From Planococcus citri (lineage: Eukaryota; Arthropoda; Insecta; Hemiptera; Pseudococcidae), in the NCBI RefSeq assembly GCF_950023065.1, contig NC_088678.1, positions 67,548,460 to 67,612,459 on the forward strand: DNA of 64,000 nt, written 5' to 3'. A program made the position numbers and the translations under genes. The number at the start of each line of letters is the position of its first letter. Positions within the stretch are counted from its first letter, which is position 1. The notes under the pieces were generated by a model. It saw only the letters and a program-made list of their open reading frames with translations, did not search any database and was not told the DNA's origin. This document shows positions 57,384-64,000 of the stretch, piece after piece.

Positions 57384-60300
57384 TTAAGAACCGACACTGA
57401 TAAGATGATTGAAACATTCGCCAAGGATATATTCTAGTTTTTCCCGAATCCAAACGAGATTCGAAGTAGGGAGAAATTCCAGTTCATCCCACTGACCAAT
57501 GTAGCGATCCGTACACCTCGGATACGAAACAATATCCACTTCTATCTCTCCACGATCAGTGTAATTTCGTACATATACACTAGGTGTCCACAAATGCAGC
57601 TCATCAAGTGGTATAAAATCATTATCACAATTCATCAGAAGTTCGATCAACCCCAATTGTAAATTCACGTATGTCGATATGACCATACTTCCATTGACAA
57701 GGTCTTCTTGGTTAATCGAGACACAAGCTGTGGGCGATTTCCTCCAGTCTGTGATTATCAAGTTGGTTATATTCGATAGCAAGGATTCGTTCGCAATTCT
57801 GCTAACAGGTACACGAAAAGGTAATTCGTGATCGGCGTAGAAGGGCAGGAAGTCGTCGAACATTTTTACTGGCGAGGTACAGTGGTCTAACGGTAAGGAA
57901 AGCAGTGGTTCTGCGAAAAGGATAACTGTTTTCTTAATCAACGAGATCATCAATTGTTGCGTTTTTTGTGCTATCTCCAATCGATCGTGATCTGTGAAAT
58001 TGTACTGGGTTGGAAACAGTTTAACCTGAAATTGTGATTAGTTTTGGAGTGAGGGATGGAATATTATGGAATTGATCTGATGTACTGGTAGGTATTTATA
58101 ATTTGAAAGTAGTATTGCATGCTTACGTCAAGGGTTGAAAAGGATTTCAATTCAAATTCATTGGAATTGTTTTGTTTGACTAGCTCAACGAATACTTTCC
58201 CCATTAGGAAACCGATATCGTCGAATTCGTGAGTGCTGTTGAACACGCTAATTTTTCCTAACCAAGTAGAGGTTTTGAAGTGTATCTGAAATTTTTTAGT
58301 GCATTAGTGTGACGAGATTTTGAACAGTAGGATCATTGTGATCGGTAAGCGGTTGACAATCTGCAAGTTAGTCCAGTCATTTCAAGTTTTTTTATTTAAA
58401 CCTCGAGTGAGAAAATAATTCCCCATTTTCCAATTTCTCCTATCTGCAAAAAAAAAAGTGGTGCTGAGAGCCCCTCCAAGTGGAAAAAAATTCAAAAAAA
58501 AAGTTTCATCTATGAAAATTCTTTGCTTCTGTGTCAGAATTTTTCTGAATAACCTCATTTTCATGAAAAAGCATTCCCCAGTCCTTCAAACTATATTGGG
58601 CCCAGGTAGAAAGTCCCTCAAAGTTGAAAAAAATCAAAAAAATGTAGAAGAAATTCAAATCATTGAAATTTTTTTGAAAATATCTCATTTCCACATTCCA
58701 ATAATATTGTTCCACATCACCCCCTTTTCAAGAAAAAATCTTTGTTGGATCCTTAAATGATCTTGGCTCTCTTGTATGAAGCCCACCCCCAGAACTGTGG
58801 GACCAAAATGATTTTGGGATTGGATTTCGGTTTTGGGATTGAAATTTATTCATTTCTGGATTGGAATTGTTTTGGGAGTTGTACTTCTAAATTTTTATTT
58901 CAGTTTCGGGATTTGTTTCAGGATTGAAAAAATTGTTTTGGTTCTGGGTTGAATTGGTTTCAGTTTTGGGATTTTCATTTCAACCAATTTTAAGCCCAAA
59001 TTGACCAATAAATCCTGCAAGGGGTCTAAAAAATGGTGTAACTGGTTTAATGTTTTAAATGCATATTTTGCTTAATTTGTCGAGAATTTGTATCATAATC
59101 TGAATGAATGATGATAAATGATGTAAAATGACAATTTATCAAAATAAATTGCAGAAAAAAGGCAAAAATTGAAATCGTGTAAGTAACTGAAACGATTTTA
59201 TTTCAGTTTTGGGTTCAAAATTATATTGGATTTGGGATCAAGAGAAATAACGATTTTGGTTTAGGAATTGGTTTTTAGATTGTATTTGAATCGGGATTTA
59301 ATCTCTTCCGGTTTCGAGATCGTTTCATTCCTACAGCTCTGCCCACCCTATAGGTACTTGGGGAAAAGTATAAACCATTAGAGACTAAAAGACAACTAGA
59401 AGACAAAAATACAATGAAAAGTCAAAAAGGCTAAAAGAAGAAAAAGTGAAAGGCAAAAAGACAAAAAGATGAAGAGACGAAAAGATGAAAAGACAAAAGG
59501 ACAAAAAGACGAAAAGATGAAAAGATGAAAAGACAAAAAGACTTGATGAAAGATAGAATAAAATAAAATTTCAGTATTGAAATAAAATAAAATGAAATTT
59601 CAGACTCAGAGTATTTGTTTCAAGTTCCAATGAAAGATGTTTGATGGTTCAAATAAAAATTTTAAAAAAGTTTTTGAAAAAAGATGTTCTTCCATTGTGT
59701 CTATGCTTCAAAAATTTTGAAAAAGTCACTCCATATACGTACAAAGTACAAATTGACCATTTACCCAAAATAAATGATCCCAAATAACTGTAGGTACCAG
59801 AGTCCTGCACGGTGTAGTTAAAATAGCCGGATAACCGCCGAAGCTATCGGCTAATTTAACTACACGTTACTAACTGTAGTTAGTTTTGTCGGCTCGCGCA
59901 ACCGACAAATAACTAACTACAACTACCTGCCGATGCAGCGGTAAGTTAGCTTCAGTTCTGTAGGTGTGTCATCAGTACATTTTGCTGACTCATCAAACAG
60001 ATAAGAAAGAAGCAAACGTTATTTTTCTGATACGAACGCGGTATAATTGCAGGTAGTGTAGTTATTTTAACTACAAGTTAGTCAATGGTTACGTTATATG
60101 AATTACAAATATTATCGCACTGGCCGGTGCGGTTATAACCTGCCATTAGGATGACTACTAACCATAGCTATCCGCGCTCGACGCGCGACTAACGCAGATA
60201 ACTTTTAACTACACCGTGCAGGACTCTGGTAGGTACCCTGAACCTTAACGATAACCTTGACAAATGATAACCTCTACCATAACCTTTTGTAAGAGTAGGA

Positions 60301-63300
60301 AGTATCCCGAGCTACAATTTGCCGCAAGTTATCCGCAATTGGATAAACGCAAATATCCGCAATATATCCGCAAAAATCATAGGTGCTATCTATAGGGCAA
60401 ATTGAGTAACTATACTAGCTAACTACATTTTTCCGATGTTTTCGTTAATTTTTCTTATATTTCTGGGAAAGACACTTACATAAACTAATTTTAAACGTTT
60501 AAAATGTATAGCGTATATTGACCCTAAAAATATAATATTAGTTATACGATATGGTGCGCATAAATATAATCAAGTTCCTTACATTTTTCAAGTTCGTTTT
60601 CATGATGTGACGTTATTTGCGGATATTTTGCGGATAATCACAAACAAACGCACATCTATATTGCGGATGCTGTAGCTCGGGATATACCTTAAGCCACTAC
60701 CAGTATTTGCCAATATATATATTCGCGTATGTCAACCCTTTACCATTTAGGTAACAATAGGTGTGGTCAAGGTATTCTTTTGGCTAGCTAGCCAAATTAA
60801 CTACCTAGACTCGTCGCAGTTCTACAACGACAAGAGTCGCGAATTGACACGTTAAATGTACCCATAAATCTTGGAAAGCTCAGGCCCTCGGTTAACATGG
60901 TTTTTAGTTCATAGTTAAGGAAATTATTTCGATTAAGTGTAATTTGTTAAGTCTTTTATGTGCAGTAATTCGTTATTGTGACTCTTTTTTATGTGTAATA
61001 CAAGTATTCAGTACGTGTGTATGTGTATTGTTTTACTTTCTATATGATAAATAATTGCGTAGTGGTCTTCTATTGCGAGTGTGGCTGGGGTAAGTACTGT
61101 TAAAATAGCAGTAGCCGCAATATACGTAGTAGGGAAATCATTAAGTAATCAGCTCTCTGTGTTAATCCCAATTGCTGAGAACTTATTGTTAGCTACGTTG
61201 CCTACTACCAACCCTATTTGGATGATCTTCACTAACCATTCAGATAGAGCCAAAGTCTATTATTTATCACTTTAACCAAAATTTTGAATTTCTTGTTAAA
61301 TTTTATTACCATAACCTTTATAACGGGAATTTTTTTTGTTCAACAAGCCTGATAAAAATTGTGATTTTGCAAAGCTAAAATGTATATTTTGTTTCAAAAA
61401 AAATACCTTAATAATGATGTTATTCTGATGAGAACTTAATGGGGAATATTTTTTGAAATAAATTTTTTTTCGAAGGGACACTTCACGCTCTAGCACGAGG
61501 GGTACAGGGTCAGGGTCAGAGTTTTAGTACATATGTTGAATATGACCTCTTCCACTACAGGATCCCGCAAAAAAGCTTTTAAAGGAAGTAGTCCGAATAA
61601 ATCCATTCATTTCATCTAAAATTCCAGGGCCAAGTACCTATCCAATACTGGGAATAATTGAGGGACTAACTTACTTGCAAGTTGCGATAGAGATTACATA
61701 GGATCCTATCTGGATACGGTTTCAAATCTGTTTTGGGTTTAGCTTCAATTGAAATATTATAAATATTTGATTCTATTTCGATCGTTGATTCTGTGTTGAA
61801 GCTTTCTGGTATCGTTATGCTCCAAGCATCGTACAGTTTCTGTATCGTGCTACCCTTGAATTGCTGAGATAATTTGGTACTTATTTTTACAATCGGGTGT
61901 TCTTCGAGTGTATTGGTCGAATAATTACTGTTTCTGTAGTCTGTGAAATCAGAAGAACATCAATAATAATTTACAGGGTTTTTTCGAGTAGAAATTCATC
62001 CAAACATGACTTACGTTTCATCGATGGCATTATCGAAGACGCAATCGCCACCTGAATCCCTTCCATTACCCATTTGGACTGATACTCCGTCAATGGTACG
62101 TTCGTTTTGGTCTCAATAACGGTATAATTGTGCGCAGTCGCGGTAATACGTTGCTGTTTTTGATCAACCGTTATCGAAATGCAATCTACTTCAAAGTATA
62201 ATGGAAAAATTGTGAAATTTCCACCAATATAATGTAAATCAGCGGTTCCTTGAATATATTTAATTGCCAGGGTGCTGACAGTTCGACTGCGATTTTTAGC
62301 GATCGAGTGACTATGAAAATTGTGCATTCCAGTGATGGAGATATTGCCGAGGGTACGACCTAAAGATTTGATGTGTGGTATAAAGTAGTAACTCTTCGTT
62401 CTGAAAATATCTAAAGAATAGAACGATGTGATGGTTTCTTTTTCAGGACAGCGAGAAAGCGTTGCTTGGAGTGTTTGCGTGAAGTTATTGTTGTTTCGTA
62501 AACCGAATTCGAATAAGGATGGTAAGTGATCTTCGATCCGGCTATACACATCGTCTATGAGGTGAAATGGCAAGTCTTCGTGGTACCAAGGCGGAGCTAC
62601 CTGAAATTATGTGACCAATTAGTTGGATATTTGTGTCTGAGCTCTTGTGAGATTACGACGAACTCAATTTTCCTACGTACCAAATGAGATTCGTAATCTT
62701 CATAGTGAATGAAATCAATGTACGGGTAAAATTCGTCCGTTGAGAACCTCTGTAGGGATTCAGCTATTACGTGAATGGAGATGTTTTTGAAAATCATAGA
62801 GTGAGGAAAACCCACATGAGCTGTATCTGAGGTTGCCCCCACGTATCCTCTAATTTCAAGGGATAGGCGATTGAAAAATAAGATCTGCGAACAAATCGAT
62901 ATAAAAACATCTACATTCAGTTGGTTATTAATTTTTCAAATTCAGTTTTCCTAGGTTTTTTTTTCTTTTTTTTTAGAAAAATGATCTATTTTGTAGATCA
63001 AGACATCAATCGATTTTAATGTTCGAAGTACTACCCACCTAATAAAATTACTCACACTTACTCGTACTTACCATTCTATTGTGATAAAATTCACGTCGCA
63101 AGTTGGCAGATTCTACTTTTATTTGGGTTACCGTGACATTAGTGAAGTAGAACTTGTTTTCAAAGGGCTCCATTTGGCAGTCGATGTATGTTTCATAAGA
63201 GAACGAATTTAGATTCTCCATGCTGAGAACTAATTTGTCGATCGTATCTGAATTCATTGTTTGGAAAGTTTTTTCGATGGCATTATTGAGCAATGTTGTG

Positions 63301-63996
63301 ATAAGCTTATCATGAACCGGAGGCTCTTTCGTGGTTGTTCTTCGAGCTGAAGAAACCGCTGAAAACAAAAAAAATTCAATTTGAGTGATTCGATTCGAGT
63401 GAAAATTTTTCTCAAGTTGGATTTAGAAAAAAGAAAAATAATGGAGTAGAGTTTTCATCCCAACTCTCTAAAAAAATTGATGTGTAATGAAATTTAGTTT
63501 AAGAGCTTAGTAGAGTACAGATAGGTAGGTATGTGTTTCAATATTTTTGAATTTTGAAAGTTCACACGATTTTGGTCCTCCATTGGTGAAGGGAAGGAGG
63601 CTGGGGGGGGGGCAAACAGATGAGATTTTGATTTTTTTAAATTATGAAAATCCATGGAACAAACTTAACAAAAAACAATCGGGAATATTATTCGAAAATT
63701 TGATTTTTATTTTCTGATTTTAGCATTTTGACTTCCAAGAGTGTTTCCTATTTTTGGTAGGTAAATAAAGCTTTTTTTGACGGTTTCTTGATGGTTTTGC
63801 GCTAAATGAGGACAGGAGGGGAGGCGACAGAGGCCGGAAGATGGTGATTTTAAGTTTTTTCAATTTCATGATGAGTTTATGATTTTTGAACGATTCTATG
63901 GTATACCTACTTTCCAGCTAAGACAATTTAAATTAAAAATACGAGTATTGTTTTACCTGCTAAATAAGCGAATGATAATAAAAGCAAAATCTTCAT
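57384..63996 (-). CDS. Copy 9: secreted paralogue, seven exons
   Basis: Exons are 63957-63996 (MKILLLLSFAYLA, one codon longer than elsewhere), 63072-63358, 62681-62884, 62015-62600, 61675-61940, 58127-58285 and 57384-58025. They total 2184 nt, or 727 residues, the longest product. Exon 2 (287 nt) has KEPPVHDKLITTLLNNAIEKTF. The exon-3 donor is TTGGTACGT where the other copies have TACGTAAGT. Intron 5 is 3.4 kb and holds a compound transposon insertion; other introns are short. Exon 7 keeps MFDDFLPFYADHELPFRVP. A minus-strand AATAAA lies about 55 nt beyond the stop near 57325-57330. Function unknown; secreted and sequon-rich. Confidence 0.8.
59390..59560 (+). repeat. Purine-rich AAAAGAC/AAAAGATGA tract
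   Basis: About 170 bp of almost pure A/G with occasional T or C on the plus strand, made of irregular repeats such as AAAAGACAAAAAG and AAAAGATGAAAAG. Confidence 0.6.
59798..60229. mobile_element. 432-bp MITE with 6-bp target duplication
   Basis: Terminal inverted repeats CCAGAGTCCTGCACGGTGTA / inverted, continuing GTTAAAA, with TAGGTA on both sides (59792-59797, 60230-60235). The interior is rich in AACTAC. TAGGTA is a common motif in this genome, so the duplication could be partly chance. Confidence 0.7.
60305..60682. mobile_element. 378-bp MITE with TA target duplication
   Basis: Ends TCCCGAGCTACA and its inverted copy TGTAGCTCGGGA, flanked by TA (60303-60304, 60683-60684). The subterminal regions are full of ATCCGCAA repeats in inverted orientation. 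No ORF. Confidence 0.65.
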
Positions 63997-64000
63997 TGTA

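Larger units (their letters stand above)
58371..61649. other. Compound insertion in intron 5 of copy 9
   Basis: Other copies pass from GACAATCTGCAAG to AATAATTG within about 20 bp. Here 3.3 kb intervenes. Contents: an unassigned AT-rich part (58380-58800), a TTTTGGGATTG-rich stretch (58800-59330), a purine-rich tract (59390-59560), two MITEs (59798-60229, 60305-60682), and an unassigned part with no gene I can support (60690-61640). Confidence 0.6.

Overview
The window is eukaryotic nuclear DNA, most likely from an insect. It is AT-rich, its genes have GT-AG introns, and it carries Ty3/gypsy, RTE-type LINE, hAT-like and many foldback or MITE elements. Frequent TAGGTACCTA-type motifs remind me of mealybug and aphid genomes, but that assignment is a guess. 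There are no bacterial features.

The backbone is a head-to-tail tandem array of nine paralogues, all on the minus strand, here called copies 1-9 from left to right. The intact plan has seven exons. Exon 1 (about 37 nt) encodes a hydrophobic signal peptide (MKILLLISFTLA type). Exon 2 is 245-287 nt, exon 3 198-213, exon 4 571-589, exon 5 260-266, exon 6 159-165 and exon 7 606-645 including the stop. Exon-end phases are conserved (1,0,0,1,0,0). Products are secreted, rich in N-glycosylation sequons and about 700-727 residues long. I do not recognise the family with certainty. Runs of amphipathic beta strands followed by long helices suggest two or three TULIP-type lipid-binding modules (takeout/JHBP or group-7 mite allergen class), which is a hypothesis only.

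Layout: copy 1 (3-3731, cut by the window start), copy 2 (4648-10070), a detached promoter plus exon 1 (11.6-12.3 kb), copy 3 (12975-28405), copy 4 (30458-33507), copy 5 (34756-37751), copy 6 (40955-43917), copy 7 (45314-48537), copy 8 (49848-56992) and copy 9 (57384-63996). Copies 3, 5 and 6 form one subfamily (245-nt exon 2, 571-nt exon 4); the others are longer. Copy 6 has lost intron 6 and turned part of it into coding sequence. Copy 7 has an in-frame deletion that fuses exon 2 to exon 4 and removes exon 3.

Transposons sit in introns and spacers. Intron 6 of copy 3 holds a 12.4-kb nest: an outer foldback element, a young Ty3/gypsy element in its left arm, an RTE LINE in its loop, and a second foldback element inside that LINE. 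Other insertions are an AACCGGTT-rich foldback in intron 2 of copy 2, a foldback in intron 4 of copy 8, a 3.3-kb compound insertion in intron 5 of copy 9, a hAT-like element with a perfect 8-bp target duplication between copies 5 and 6, and several MITEs. Because the paralogues supply empty sites, many insertions can be delimited to the base. The spacers also carry degenerate tandem arrays of about 140 bp.
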